From: Gadus chalcogrammus | Lineage: Eukaryota > Chordata > Actinopteri > Gadiformes > Gadidae | Assembly: GCF_026213295.1 (NCBI RefSeq) | Contig: NC_079426.1 | Location: 26,057,902 to 26,121,901 of the forward strand | Length of the DNA: 64,000 nucleotides | Reading direction: 5' to 3' | Shown: piece after piece, positions 53,233 through 63,155 of the stretch | Position numbering within the stretch: position 1 is the first letter of the stretch | Layout: every line of letters begins with the position of its first letter | Notes under the pieces: model-generated | Database searches by the model: none | What the model was told of the DNA's origin: nothing | The model's input: only the letters and a program-made list of their open reading frames with translations | Program-made: the position numbers and the translations under genes

Positions 53233-53352
53233 GTGGAGTCTTTACGTTCTGGGTTTGATACCTAACCCGTACATAGTGGAATTTTTACTTTCTGGGTTTG
53301 ATACCTATCCCGTACATAGTGGAGTCTTTACGTTCTCGGATTGATACCTAAG
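53233..53352. repeat. Tandem repeat of about 46 bp, nearly three copies
   Basis: tagtggagtctttacgttct gggtttgatacctaacccgtaca is repeated at 53233, 53275 and 53320 with changes. Confidence 0.8.
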
Positions 53353-53708
53353 GGATATCTGTAGCCATCAGTTAAATACCTAACCTATTCATGAGCCAAC
53401 TTAAGTACTAAACAGAACACATTCACATTTATTTTATTAATTTAGCGTTCTTTATATAGCAGTACAGTCCTGCGCTTCATGTCAGACTTCTCGTGGTTGA
53501 ATTTCACTATTTATTAATAATGCATGTAACAGGCTGTTCAGTGGAATAACACTCTGTTCCTTCCGCTTTGTTAGCAGAATACAATTATTCTTCCTACAAA
53601 TGACCTATAAGAAAACTAATTATTTCCATTGAATTGCCAGCAGGGATTCGAAGTGAGTTTCATACATGCCATACAAACTACTTTATGATGCATGTTTTCT
53701 TTTCTATA
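53353..53708. other. Intronic stretch with nothing recognised
   Basis: No gene or element end. Confidence 0.35.
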
Positions 53709-53716
53709 ATGTGATC

Positions 53717-54268
53717 TAGGGCTGCAACTAACGATTCATATCAATCATATTACTGAGCGGACCTGAACACATCACATTTGACACTGTTTGCTACTTTTTT
53801 TAAGCTAACTAGATCTATATCCTGCCGATTTGAACATGGATTTAAAAACTGGATTACTATTTTTAACTGACGTGACTTTCTACACCGTCCGGTTGTGTGA
53901 TTACTACCACTGCTTTGACAGCCCGTCTGCACACCGTCTGTAGCAGCAGCATCTGACAGGGTTTTTGGTTGGACTAGACGGATACTGAGTTGAAGGTACC
54001 CAAAGACAGTTAAGGTACAACACTCTTATTTAAGCCTACAGTCCAGTGTTAAGATATTACCAAAATACAATCTGTGGTCGCTCACACTAAAGCTCGCTGT
54101 GGGCGTGCGTGAACCATGAACCAACCTGTCGGCGGCAGGCTGTAAACAGTGCCGCGCCTACGAGTGACGCATTAATCGCGCTACTCAACGAATCGATTAC
54201 CAAATTCGTTGCCAACGCTTTTAGTAATCGATTTTTATCGATTTTATCGATTCGCTGTTGCAACCCTA
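53717..54268. mobile_element. Non-autonomous hAT-type element, imperfect 8-bp duplication
   Basis: 552 bases from tagggctgcaactaacgatt to gctgttgcaacccta. Flanks are atgtgatc (53709-53716) and atccgatc (54269-54276), six of eight equal. It is an inverted relative of 44327-44900. Confidence 0.8.
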
Positions 54269-54278
54269 ATCCGATCCA

Positions 54279-54306
54279 TTATTTACATTTACCTTTACAT
54301 TTAGGG
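54279..54306 (+). mobile_element. Left remnant of a SINE-like repeat split by the L2 LINE
   Basis: catttacctttacatttaggg matches the start of the repeat at 1273 (acatttagggcatttagcag). The right remainder resumes after the LINE at 59436. Confidence 0.65.
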
Positions 54307-54445
54307 CTTGACCGAGTGATGTGATAGCAGAGAGAGAGGTCATGTTTCCCGAAGCTCCGCTAGGCATTGGAAAAAACTACTTAATTCATCGTTCAGATCT
54401 ACTTTATCTACTTTATCTTATTTTATTTACCTAACAGTATATAGT

Positions 54446-56179
54446 TTGTTTCCGTCGTCCTCAATCGCTCGATTCAACAATACATTTTGGCACTTTTTAC
54501 TCCCGGATCAGACCGCAGAAAAAGCCTTGGACTTTCCTATCACCAACATGCCTCTGTATTCGGATATCTCAGGCACGGAGACTGGGAAATGCACAGACTG
54601 CGCCGAACTGAAACAGTCATTGGCTTTAATTGAAACTAGACTAGCAGCAGTAGAAAAATGCAAAGGACTATCACAGGATACAGTGCCGATGGGTGAGTTT
54701 GCTGAGCTCACTCAGATACAGCAAGATGATCAAAGCTACACTGTATCCTTCCCGAAGCTGGACAAGAGAGAGACAGTTCCAGCTGCGTCTCACTGGCTCA
54801 GAGTCGGCGCTAAGCCAAAGCAACATACCAAAGTGAATCAACAAGTTCATTCAACACCAAATGCTAAGCTACCCAAAGCTAAAGTTACATGTATCAGCCG
54901 GATTAGCCCGTCACTCAAATCAACCCTGCCACTGAAGAACCGGTTCCTGCCACTTCAAGAGTCCACGAACGCGCCTGCCACCGATGCACCCCTGAGCCCC
55001 GAGATGCGTCCGGACGGACAGTGCGGACAGAGACGGAACAACCAGTCGCCACGGAGGCGGGCTGCGCATGCCTCGGCCACCTGTGCAACCCTGACCCCTG
55101 AAATGTGTCCGCACAGACGGTACGGACAGACATGGAACAACCAGTCGCCACGGAGGCGGGCTGCGCATGTGTCTGCCACCGTCCAACAAGGGCCCATCTC
55201 AGAGAAAGCAGATGAACCAGACATTCTGATTATAGGAGACTCAACTATCAAGGATATAACCGGTAAGAAGATCAAAACATGCATCTTCCCATATGGAATG
55301 GTTAGTCATATCAACCATAAACTAGACAAAGTCATATTGGAGAACCCCAAAATCTCACAGATTATTGTGCATGCAGGATTTAATGATGTTCAAAGAGAAC
55401 AGTCAGAACTTCTGAAGAGGGATTACATTGATCTATTGGATACACTGGACAAAATTCACATCAAGTCTTCCATCAGTGGACCCATACCAACAGTTGACAG
55501 GGGAATAAACAGATTCAGTCGTCTACTTGCACTGAATACATGGCTTTCCAGAGTCTGCAATGAAAGAGGAAGGGACTTTATTGACAATTTCAACTTATTC
55601 TGGGGGCGCAAATATCTTTTCAAAGCAGATGGCCTACACCCAAACAGGTTAGGCTCAAAACTGTTGAGGGACAATCTTCTCTTCTCGCTTTACGCACAGG
55701 CCACAATCTTGCCATGGTCTGACGCACAGGCCACAATCAGAGCACTGGTTGAGAAGAAGCGAGACTACAGCCTCCCCCACACAACTACTCTGCCACTATC
55801 TGACACACAGATAGCAGACAGCCCACAGACCTTGAAGAGAGACAACAGCCCGCCCGACGCCATCAACACTGTGCCCTCCCCCATCGCTGATGCTGGCTTG
55901 GCGAGGAACGGCCACCCCCCTCCTCTGCATTCCCCCATCGACGATGACCTCCAGCCTCATCTCTCCCATAGCCACAACAACAACTCCAGCTGGGATAGAG
56001 TCTCCGATGTCTCCCTTTGCGATTTTCCAGCCGAATTTAAGAAACTGGAATATGCTGGCATCAAACTTGCATCTGTGTCAATGATAGCATCGCCACGTCA
56101 TGGCCGCAGGACGCTAACACCCAGGAGGATGGCGCCCCACCCCCACCACCGTACTGATAGTAGTCCTGAGTATTACTGA
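54446..56179 (+). CDS. L2 LINE ORF1 with an SGNH esterase domain
   Basis: An open 577-codon frame. A short coiled-coil-like stretch at about residues 50-75 (CAELKQSLALIETRLAAVEK) is followed by a basic middle part with two related copies of a segment (QRRNNQSPRRRAAHASATCA and NNQSPRRRAAHVSATVQ). The esterase lies at about 255-415: DILIIGDSTIKDI (catalytic Ser in GDS), IIVHAGFNDVQ (Gly/Asn block) and KADGLHPNRLGSKLL (Asp/His block). The C-terminus is proline- and histidine-rich. ORF1 with an esterase is known from L2 and CR1 LINEs. A later ATG at about 54550 could be the true start. Confidence 0.85.
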   Translation: MFPSSSIARFNNTFWHFLLPDQTAEKALDFPITNMPLYSDISGTETGKCTDCAELKQSLALIETRLAAVEKCKGLSQDTVPMGEFAELTQIQQDDQSYTVSFPKLDKRETVPAASHWLRVGAKPKQHTKVNQQVHSTPNAKLPKAKVTCISRISPSLKSTLPLKNRFLPLQESTNAPATDAPLSPEMRPDGQCGQRRNNQSPRRRAAHASATCATLTPEMCPHRRYGQTWNNQSPRRRAAHVSATVQQGPISEKADEPDILIIGDSTIKDITGKKIKTCIFPYGMVSHINHKLDKVILENPKISQIIVHAGFNDVQREQSELLKRDYIDLLDTLDKIHIKSSISGPIPTVDRGINRFSRLLALNTWLSRVCNERGRDFIDNFNLFWGRKYLFKADGLHPNRLGSKLLRDNLLFSLYAQATILPWSDAQATIRALVEKKRDYSLPHTTTLPLSDTQIADSPQTLKRDNSPPDAINTVPSPIADAGLARNGHPPPLHSPIDDDLQPHLSHSHNNNSSWDRVSDVSLCDFPAEFKKLEYAGIKLASVSMIASPRHGRRTLTPRRMAPHPHHRTDSSPEYY

Positions 56180-56245
56180 GACAAAAAAGGGTTCAGCCGT
56201 AGACACAGTATAAAGGAAGTTTCTCATAATCTGCTGAACCCAAGG

Positions 56246-57136
56246 TTGCCTACGTCAAAGCAGGGCAACTTTCGCATTCATGCTGTAACCACTAAGAGAG
56301 TAAACAAAGGGAAACTTAGACACACTGCTAACCTCACAAATCTCATATCTATTGCCTCCAAACCAAAAACAACCTTAAAGCCTATCAACAGCACCATCAG
56401 GATGGCTCTACTTAATGTGAGGTCTCTTAATAACAAATCATTTTTAGTTAATGATCTTATTAACACTTCTAAACTGGATTTTATGTTTTTAACTGAAACA
56501 TGGCTGGAACAAAATAACAGTGCAACCGTTCTGATAGAGACAGCTCCTCCCGACTATAACTTTTTTGATGCATGTAGATCTGGAAAAAGAGGTGGAGGGG
56601 TTGCTGCTATATTTAAAAATGTATTTCAGGGGAAACAGATGTTATTTGGTGATTTTCCATCGTTCGAATACCTTAGTGCTGTATTGAAATGCTCCCCCAG
56701 AGTTCTCCTATTAATTATTTACAGGCCACCCACATATTCTGCAAATTTTTTCGATGACTTCACAGAATTATTGTCTAGCATCTCCACAGAATTTGACTGT
56801 CTAGTTATAACTGGTGACTTCAATTTTCATACTGATGATTTGAATGACAAGTGTGCCAAAAAACTTTTTACCATTTTGGACACATTTGAACTGTCTCAAC
56901 ATGTGAAAGAGGCTACTCATTGTAAGGGGCACACTCTAGACCTGGTTATCACAAAGGGCCTCAATGTTTCTGATCTCTCTGTGACTGATCCTTCCTTGTC
57001 TGACCACTTTTGTGTTTTCTTTAACATATCTTTATTCCCGACATACAGACAAAATCAAACACTGTCAAAAAACGGTATATCAATGAAGATTCTAATGTAC
57101 TTTTTAAAAAGGCCATCTCCTTGCTACCACCTCTAA
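56246..57136 (+). CDS. L2 LINE ORF2, endonuclease part, before the frameshift
   Basis: 296 codons. Endonuclease motifs: MALLNVRSLNNKSFLVNDLI, FMFLTETWLEQ, GGGVAAIFKN, LVITGDFNFH (catalytic), HTLDLVI and SLSDHFCVFFNI (catalytic SDH). The frame ends in 15-20 residues unlike the family. The correct frame is regained in the overlapping downstream part after an A-run near 57066-57071. Confidence 0.85.
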   Translation: MPTSKQGNFRIHAVTTKRVNKGKLRHTANLTNLISIASKPKTTLKPINSTIRMALLNVRSLNNKSFLVNDLINTSKLDFMFLTETWLEQNNSATVLIETAPPDYNFFDACRSGKRGGGVAAIFKNVFQGKQMLFGDFPSFEYLSAVLKCSPRVLLLIIYRPPTYSANFFDDFTELLSSISTEFDCLVITGDFNFHTDDLNDKCAKKLFTILDTFELSQHVKEATHCKGHTLDLVITKGLNVSDLSVTDPSLSDHFCVFFNISLFPTYRQNQTLSKNGISMKILMYFLKRPSPCYHL

Positions 57137-59202
57137 ACCCATGTTCTGCTGATGATCTTGTAGAAAACTTTAATTTGAAAATTTTGAAAGTCATAGATAT
57201 CATTGCACCTTATAAGGTTAAAACGATTTCTGGAAAGCAAAAGGCACCCTGGAGAAAAGCTGCTTCTGTAACAGCACAGAAAAAAGAATGCAGGAAGGTT
57301 GAACGCATCTGGCGTAAAACAAAACTTCATATTCACCATGATATCTATAAAGAGAGCCTCCGTGCCTACAATTTAGACTTAAAAAATGCTAGAGAAACAT
57401 TTTTCTCCAATATCATTAAAACCAACACTAATAATGCAAAAACCCTATTTGCAACTGTTGACAGACTGACCAACCCCCCAACAGAAATTCCACCTGATCT
57501 CCATTCCACGCAGAAATGCAATGAGTTTGCAGCTTTTTATATTGATAAAATTGAAGGTATCAGACGCGCCATCAATATCTCCACGTCAAACAAAAATGTT
57601 GGACTACCACCCTGTTCAGGCAAAAATTACGTGGCAAGGATGGCATGCTTTGATGTTATAGACTCTCAAAATCTTGTGGAAACTGTGACACAACTAAAGC
57701 CATCCACCTGTTGCCTTGATACTATACCTACCAACCTCTTTAAGAATGTTTTCGACTGCCTAGCAGTAGACATATTGCAGATAGTTAACAACTCTCTCCA
57801 GTCAGGCAAGTTCCCAAAAGCTTTGAAAACTGCAGTTATTAAACCCCTTTTAAAAAAGCGGAGCCTAGATGCCTCTATTATTAACAACTACAGACCAATA
57901 TCAAATCTACCCTTCATAAGTAAAATCATTGAGAAAGTTGTCCTCCAGCAACTAAATCACTTCCTGGCATCAACTGGTTGCTATGACACCTTCCAATCAG
58001 GATTTCGACCCCTGCACAGCACTGAGACCGCCCTTATTAAAGTTGTAAACGACATCCGTCTTAACACAGACTCTGGCAAAACCTCAATACTAATGCTACT
58101 TGACCTCAGTGCTGCATTCGACACTGTAGACCATACATTACTTCTGGAAAGGTTAGAAAACTGGGTGGGGCTTTCAGGCACTGTCTTAAATTGGTTCAGG
58201 TCCTACCTACAAAATAGGAACTACTTTGTTTCCATTGGCGACTTTGTATCAGAATCAACCAACGTGACATGTGGAGTACCACAAGGTTCGATCTTAGGAC
58301 CCTCTTTATTCAACATCTACATGCTCCCACTAGGGCAAATCATGCAAAATAACAATATTGACCATCATTGCTATGCTGATGACACGCAAATCTATGTATC
58401 GCTATCACCAAATGACTATCGGCCCATAGATCTGCTGTGCCAGTGCATTGAGCAAGTGAAGGAATGGATGTGCCGAAATTTCCTTCAACTAAATGAGGAC
58501 AAAACAGAGATAATTGTATTTGGTTCTAAAACGGAAAGGCTTAAAGTAACCCAACACCTTCACTCTCTGTCCCTGAAAACCTCAATCAAAGCCAGAAATC
58601 TAGGGGTTATCATGGATTCAGATTTACATTTTGACAGTCACATCAAATCAGTTACAAAATCGGCATATTATCACCTTAAAAATGTAGCAAGACTTAGAGG
58701 GCTCATGTCCACCGAAGACTTACAAAAACTTGTACATGCCTTTATCACTAGTAAGCTTGATTACTGCAATGGTCTCCTCACAGGTCTCCCAAAACAAACT
58801 CTGAGGAAGCTTCAGCTTGTTCAGAATGCTGCTGCTAGAGTTCTAACAAAGACCAAAAAATTTGATCATATTACACCAATTCTGAAATCGTTACATTGGC
58901 TTCCTGTAGGTCAGAGAATTGATTTTAAAATCATGTTGCTAACCTATAAATCCCTACATGGTTTAGGCCCAAAATATTTAACTGATATGCTTCCACTACA
59001 TCAGCCTTCTAGACCACTAAGATCCTCTGAGACCAATCTGTTAATTATCCCCAGAGTAAACACAAAACATGGGAAAGCAGGATTTAGTTACTATGCAACA
59101 AATAGCTGGAATAAACTCCCAGAGGATTTAAGACTTGCCCCAACTCTGAGCACCTTTAAAACAAGACTGAAGACTTTTATGTTTGCTATAGCCTTCTGCT
59201 AA
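57121..59202 (+). CDS. L2 LINE ORF2, reverse transcriptase part, after the frameshift
   Basis: 693 codons open. RT blocks: LLKKRSLDASIINNYRPISN, FQSGFRPLHSTETALIKVVN, LLDLSAAFDTVDHTLLLERL, TCGVPQGSILGPSLFNIYML and the catalytic HHCYADDTQIYVSL, followed by WMCRNFLQLNEDKTEIIVFG. The C-terminal part has KLDYCNGLLTGLPKQTLRKL, HWLPVGQRIDFKIMLLTYK and FSYYATNSWNKLPEDLR, all typical of L2. The catalytic residues are intact. The usual product would join this to the endonuclease part; here a single indel separates them. Confidence 0.9.
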   Translation: MLPPLNPCSADDLVENFNLKILKVIDIIAPYKVKTISGKQKAPWRKAASVTAQKKECRKVERIWRKTKLHIHHDIYKESLRAYNLDLKNARETFFSNIIKTNTNNAKTLFATVDRLTNPPTEIPPDLHSTQKCNEFAAFYIDKIEGIRRAINISTSNKNVGLPPCSGKNYVARMACFDVIDSQNLVETVTQLKPSTCCLDTIPTNLFKNVFDCLAVDILQIVNNSLQSGKFPKALKTAVIKPLLKKRSLDASIINNYRPISNLPFISKIIEKVVLQQLNHFLASTGCYDTFQSGFRPLHSTETALIKVVNDIRLNTDSGKTSILMLLDLSAAFDTVDHTLLLERLENWVGLSGTVLNWFRSYLQNRNYFVSIGDFVSESTNVTCGVPQGSILGPSLFNIYMLPLGQIMQNNNIDHHCYADDTQIYVSLSPNDYRPIDLLCQCIEQVKEWMCRNFLQLNEDKTEIIVFGSKTERLKVTQHLHSLSLKTSIKARNLGVIMDSDLHFDSHIKSVTKSAYYHLKNVARLRGLMSTEDLQKLVHAFITSKLDYCNGLLTGLPKQTLRKLQLVQNAAARVLTKTKKFDHITPILKSLHWLPVGQRIDFKIMLLTYKSLHGLGPKYLTDMLPLHQPSRPLRSSETNLLIIPRVNTKHGKAGFSYYATNSWNKLPEDLRLAPTLSTFKTRLKTFMFAIAFC

Positions 59203-59435
59203 AATCTTAAATACATTGCACTTTCTAAAAAGCTTTTTAACTTTGCCTCTATTTTTTATTTTAATACTAAAATGCCTTTTTAATTTACCCATTTCTTTGC
59301 ATATGTTTTTCTTTTACTTATCTATTATTATTTTATTTTATTGTATGACAATGTTTATATGTGAAGCACTTTGAGTCTGCCTTGTGTATGAAAAGTGCTA
59401 TATAAATAAAGTTGCCTTGCCTTGCCTTGCCTTGT

Positions 59436-59730
59436 AGCAGACACTTTTATCCAAAGCAACTTACAATAATTACATTTGTCAAAAGAAAGAGAAACAACAA
59501 TATATCGCTGTCGGTACAGGAAGGACGTAAGTGAGTTCAAAGTACTAACAATCGCTAGGTGAACCAATTCCCTGTTTACAACAAAGATAGCTAGGAGAGG
59601 ATACTACACAATGCTAACTACTATTTTTAAGGGCCAGGACATACAACACAATAAGTGCGTACATTAAGTGTCAGGAAGTGCAACTTCCAATAAGTGCATA
59701 CATTAAGTGCCAGGATGTACAAACATACAA
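59436..59730 (+). mobile_element. Right remnant of the split SINE-like repeat
   Basis: It resumes with tagcagacacttttatccaa and agcaacttacaataattaca. Then come imperfect direct repeats gtgcgtacattaagtgtcag (59655) and gtgcatacattaagtgccag (59694). A third copy (acattaagtgtcaggatgta) is at 60236, on the far side of the next LINE fragment. Confidence 0.6.
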
Positions 59731-59734
59731 TACG

Positions 59735-60236
59735 TGTGTAACAACTTCACTGGCTCCCAGTACCGCATTCAATACAAAACCCTCCTCCTCACCTACAAAG
59801 CTCTCAACAACCTAGCCCCCAGTTACCTCTGCGACCTCCTCCAAGAATACACTCCCTCCCGCTCCCTCCGCTCAACCTCTACTGGACTAATATGTATCCC
59901 CACATCATGACTCATTACAATGGGTGCCAGGTCATTCAGCTGTTCAGCACCCAGGCTCTGGAACTCCCTCCCCCCACACATAAAACAGTCAGACACCATG
60001 ACCTTCAAGTCCCAACTCAAAACTCACCTGTTCAAACTCGCACACAACGTCCGATCACTGTCTTGATTGTTTGTTTGTTTTGTCTTGTTTTTGTTTTATT
60101 TATTTATTATTATTATTTTTCCGCAATGTCTTGTTTTTAAACGATTTATGATAACTTTACGCTCTGTAAGGTGACCTTGGGTGTCTTGAAAGGCGCCCTT
60201 TAAATTAAATATATTATTATTATTATTATTATTATT
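59735..60236 (+). pseudogene. LINE 3' end fragment, frame broken
   Basis: The plus strand reads YRIQYKTLLLTYKALNNLAP and SYLCDLLQEYTPSRSLRST, then after frameshifts LELPPPTHKTVRHHDLQVPT, the common C-terminus of L2-like LINEs. The tail is gtgaccttgggtgtcttgaa plus (att)n. Direct repeats tacattaagtg...caggatgtacaaac flank it (about 59700 and 60236), probably the target duplication. Confidence 0.75.
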
Positions 60237-60244
60237 ACATTAAG

Positions 60245-60499
60245 TGTCAGGATGTACAAACACACAAAAAGTAAATGAGAGGGGTGGGTGTTTTAGGATA
60301 GGAAGGGATGAAGGGGTGGTGGGGGGTAAGGGGTGATGGCTATTTCAACTCAGTGAAGAAATCGATAAAGAAAATAAATAACACAATAACAAAAGCTTTG
60401 AACGAACCAGAAAATATATTATGAGAAATGATTAAAGATCAGATGTAAAAAAAGATTGATGTAATTCATGCCATTAATCTGACATTAACCCCCACTCAC
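60245..60499. other. Short intron end beside exon 60500-60794
   Basis: Nothing recognised except a ggggtggtgggggg-rich stretch. Confidence 0.35.
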
Positions 60500-60794
60500 C
60501 CACGTTGGACATCTCGGGCACCCTGGCGAAGTAGGGCCTGTGCAGGAACTCCGGGGGGTTGTCGTTGATGTCCTGCACCTTAACGATGAACTCAGAAGGC
60601 GGCTCCAGCGGCTTGTTGGTATCCCGGTCCACGGCCTGGGCGGTCAGCGTGTACTGGGCCTGCTCCTCCCGGTCCAACGTCTTGGTGGCGTGGATGTTGC
60701 CTGTCTTGTCGTCGATGACGAAGATGGTCCCGGCGCCCTCCCCCGACAGGATGTACTTGCACCTGCCCTTCCCCGAGTCCACGTCCGAGTGAAG
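60500..60794 (-). CDS. cdh11: cdh11 exon: EC1 main part and EC1-EC2 linker
   Basis: 295 bases, phase 0 to phase 1, with acceptor cttcag and donor gtgagt. The length equals the usual type II cadherin exon. It encodes LHSDVDSG, the conserved block [20 protein letters not shown], the calcium motif [13 protein letters not shown], and the linker motif DINDNPPEF, ending EMSNVG. Confidence 0.95.
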
Positions 60795-61390
60795 CTGAAG
60801 ATACAGAGGCATTTTGGCTGTCTTAAAAATAATCATATTACTTTATCTTATTCAACTTTTTGTGCATAGGCAATGTAGATGGAGCTTTCCATGCCAATAA
60901 AGAGCCCCATGAGAGTTGGTTCTTGGGAAAGACGTTGGACAAGAGGAGAAGGAATTGATCTAGTAGAATCCTTCCAGGTCATTGCTCACTTTTTACTATA
61001 GCATCCATGCCGTGACAGCTGATATGCTGAAGGTTGAAATCTCCCCCTCTGCCCTCTCAGCTAAGAGCTTCCCGGACAGGGTTGTGTTGAAATGTATATG
61101 AGGCTAAATGCTCCAAAAATATGCATTGGCTCCATTGCTGCAGAGCGATGCATTGGGTTCCGTTCGGTTCTCAGTATTTTGCAATGTTTTTGTTGTTAGA
61201 TAGAATACAGAGTGACAGTAAAATAAATTACGGCATTAAATATCTAGTTGCCATCCATGGAAAGCCTGTTAGCGATGAAATATAATGTTTTGTATACATC
61301 ATTTGTGGTTTGCTATGAGAGGTTGAACCCCGGTACCATGAGTGATGCTCTGGTTTGTTTTGGTCAACACAACCAATCATTTCAAACCTT
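60795..61390. other. cdh11 intron, nothing recognised
   Basis: No gene or element end. Confidence 0.35.
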
Positions 61391-61753
61391 CATGTTGCCT
61401 CTCCCCATATCTCTATCTCTCTCTCTCTGGCTCTGGCTCTCTCACTGTGTGTGTGTCTCTCTCTTTTTCTGGCTCAGTCTCTCTGTCTCGCTGTGTCTCT
61501 CTCACTGTGTGTCTCTCTGTCTGTCTCTGTCTCTCTCTCTGTCTCTTTCACTGTGTCTCTATCTCTCTCTCTGGCTTGGTTTCTCTGTTTGTCTCTGACT
61601 CGCTCTCTGTCTCTCTATGTCTCTCTATCTCTTGGGCTCTCTCTCTGTCTCTGCCTATCTCTCCTTTCTTCCTTCCTCTCCTTCTTTCCAAACCCTCCCT
61701 TGTTTTCAGACAAAATATCACACTCACACTTTCTGTCTATCTCTCTTGCTCTG

Positions 61754-61808
<55 letters not shown>
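61391..61808. repeat. CT-rich microsatellite region
   Basis: Interrupted tctctctg-type repeats with a pure (CT)n block at 61759-61806, inside the 1.16-kb intron of cdh11. Serine/leucine-rich frames here are artefacts. Confidence 0.88.
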
Positions 61809-61809
<1 letters not shown>

Positions 61810-61956
61810 GGAGGAGAATGAGGCCTCACACTGACTACATCGAGAACTACATGGATTAAAAATCAGATTGGGTAAAAATCAACACACATACACACGCACT
61901 TACACAAACGCCCACACAGACACACACACACACATACACACAGCTGATAGACGTAC

Positions 61957-62096
61957 TCTGCCCACGAGCACGGGGTCGGGTCCGGTGTACTCCTCGATGA
62001 CGAAGAACTGGTTCCAGACCCAGCCTCTCTTGGAGCGGTGCAGCACCTGGCCCTCCTTCCCTGCCCGCTCCCGGTGTCTGTGGAGGGACGGATGAC
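61957..62096 (-). CDS. cdh11: cdh11 exon: propeptide end and EC1 start
   Basis: 140 bases, entering in phase 1 after an AG acceptor (62098-62097) and leaving in phase 0 at donor gtacgt. It encodes [20 protein letters not shown], then the furin-type cleavage motif RSKR, then the mature N-terminus [23 protein letters not shown]. The two tryptophans are the residues that swap between partners in type II cadherins. In the type II layout I know, signal peptide, propeptide and EC1 start are usually on one exon, so the intron 62097-62837 looks additional. Confidence 0.92.
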
Positions 62097-62104
62097 CTGC
62101 AAGA

Positions 62105-62285
62105 ACAGCAGGACCGTCAGTACCAGCAGGACTGTCAGTACCAGCAGTACCAGCAGGACCATCTGTACCAGGAGGATCCTCAGTACCAGGACTTGCATCA
62201 ACATCTGCTTCATTCAGCACCAGCAAGACCATCAGTACAAGGATTCACATCAACATCTGGTCATCAGTAACAGGACTAACATCAA
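62105..62285. repeat. Short imperfect tandem repeat at a cdh11 acceptor
   Basis: The 15-18-base phrase cagtaccagcaggaccat recurs about nine times with changes, beginning about nine bases from the acceptor of exon 61957-62096. It occupies the small intron that splits signal peptide from EC1. Confidence 0.75.
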
Positions 62286-62837
62286 CATACATTGAAGTTC
62301 TGGTTCATTACCGTTTTTACTCTTTTTCTTTGTTACCATTGTGAAATAGTTAACGGGAGCAATACACGATATTACAAGTAATCATTCACATTTTTTGACA
62401 TTTAAATGTATTACAGAATGTCGCAATTCTAGTCTTTTTGACACCTAAACTGAAATTATATTCTGTATTCAACAGCAAACAACTTCACCCCCTCCCATCC
62501 TCCATGAGTGAGAGATAAGGGGGAAGAGCTGTGTTGCAGTCTGTAGCATTAAACCAGACATGCTGTGTGAGTTGGAGTTTAAAGTGCTGAATACTGATTG
62601 GTCGACGTCCTGCTGAGTCATCCAGCTGACACTGGACAGGTGATGCCAGAATGGGCCAGATTAGGCAGGAAATCTGGGCCAATCTGGCAAAACTAGACCT
62701 TGACAATAGGTCACCATGGAGCCTTGCTGCAACCGTTCAGTAGACTGATGGGTCTTTGGGAAGAGGTCTGGGCAGATTGACTGTGTGTGATTATATGTTT
62801 AACGGTCGTCTCCTGGGTGTTCAGGGTCTGGACCTAC
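62286..62837. other. cdh11 intron, nothing recognised
   Basis: No gene. A 73-codon minus-strand frame (62485-62706) has no features. Confidence 0.35.
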
Positions 62838-63155
62838 CCGCTGTGTGTCTGTGCTTGTGTCCTCTCCTCTCCACATGGCCGTCCACACTCCTAGCCCCCG
62901 CCGCGCCGCAGTAGAGCATGGACACGCCAACTAACACCAGCACAGCTCTCACCAGCCGCAGGTCCGTCTCCTCTCGTCCGGTCGGCATGGTTACCGTCCT
63001 GTCACCAGCCTCCGTACCGTACAGTCGCTCCTACTCCCTGACCTCTCAGTCACTGGCCCGTTGACGACTCTTCTCTGTCTCTACTCTGCGGTGGGGTAAG
63101 CGGGGTGAGGGCAGCGGTCTCCACTCATCCCCAGGTTCCGCTTCTGCTTCAAAGC
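62838..63155 (-). CDS. cdh11: cdh11 exon with 5' UTR, start codon, signal peptide and propeptide start
   Basis: The start codon is at 62988-62986. Translation begins MPTGREETDLRL and is followed by a hydrophobic run (VRAVLVLVGVSMLYCGAA) fitting a signal peptide, then a basic propeptide start (GHVERRGHKHRHTA). The coding part is 151 bases and ends in phase 1 at the donor gtaggt (62837-62832). A polypyrimidine tract and AG at 63157-63156 make 63155 the likely start of this exon, so the 5' UTR would begin in an earlier non-coding exon outside the window. The start codon is chosen because it is the only in-frame ATG before the hydrophobic stretch in this exon; its upstream border is an inference. 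Confidence 0.75.

Larger units (their letters stand above)
54307..59435 (+). mobile_element. L2-type LINE, near full length
   Basis: 5.1 kb: a short 5' UTR, ORF1 (54446-56179), ORF2 in two overlapping frames (56246-57136 and 57121-59202), and a 3' UTR ending gtgctatataaataaagttg then (ccttg)n. The tail cactttgag...aagtgctatataaataaa is that of vertebrate L2/CR1-type LINEs. It split a SINE-like repeat. Confidence 0.9.

Noticed and set aside
62485..62706. 73-codon minus-strand frame as an extra cdh11 exon
   Set aside because: The flanking exons already join in phase, and it has no splice borders or cadherin motifs.
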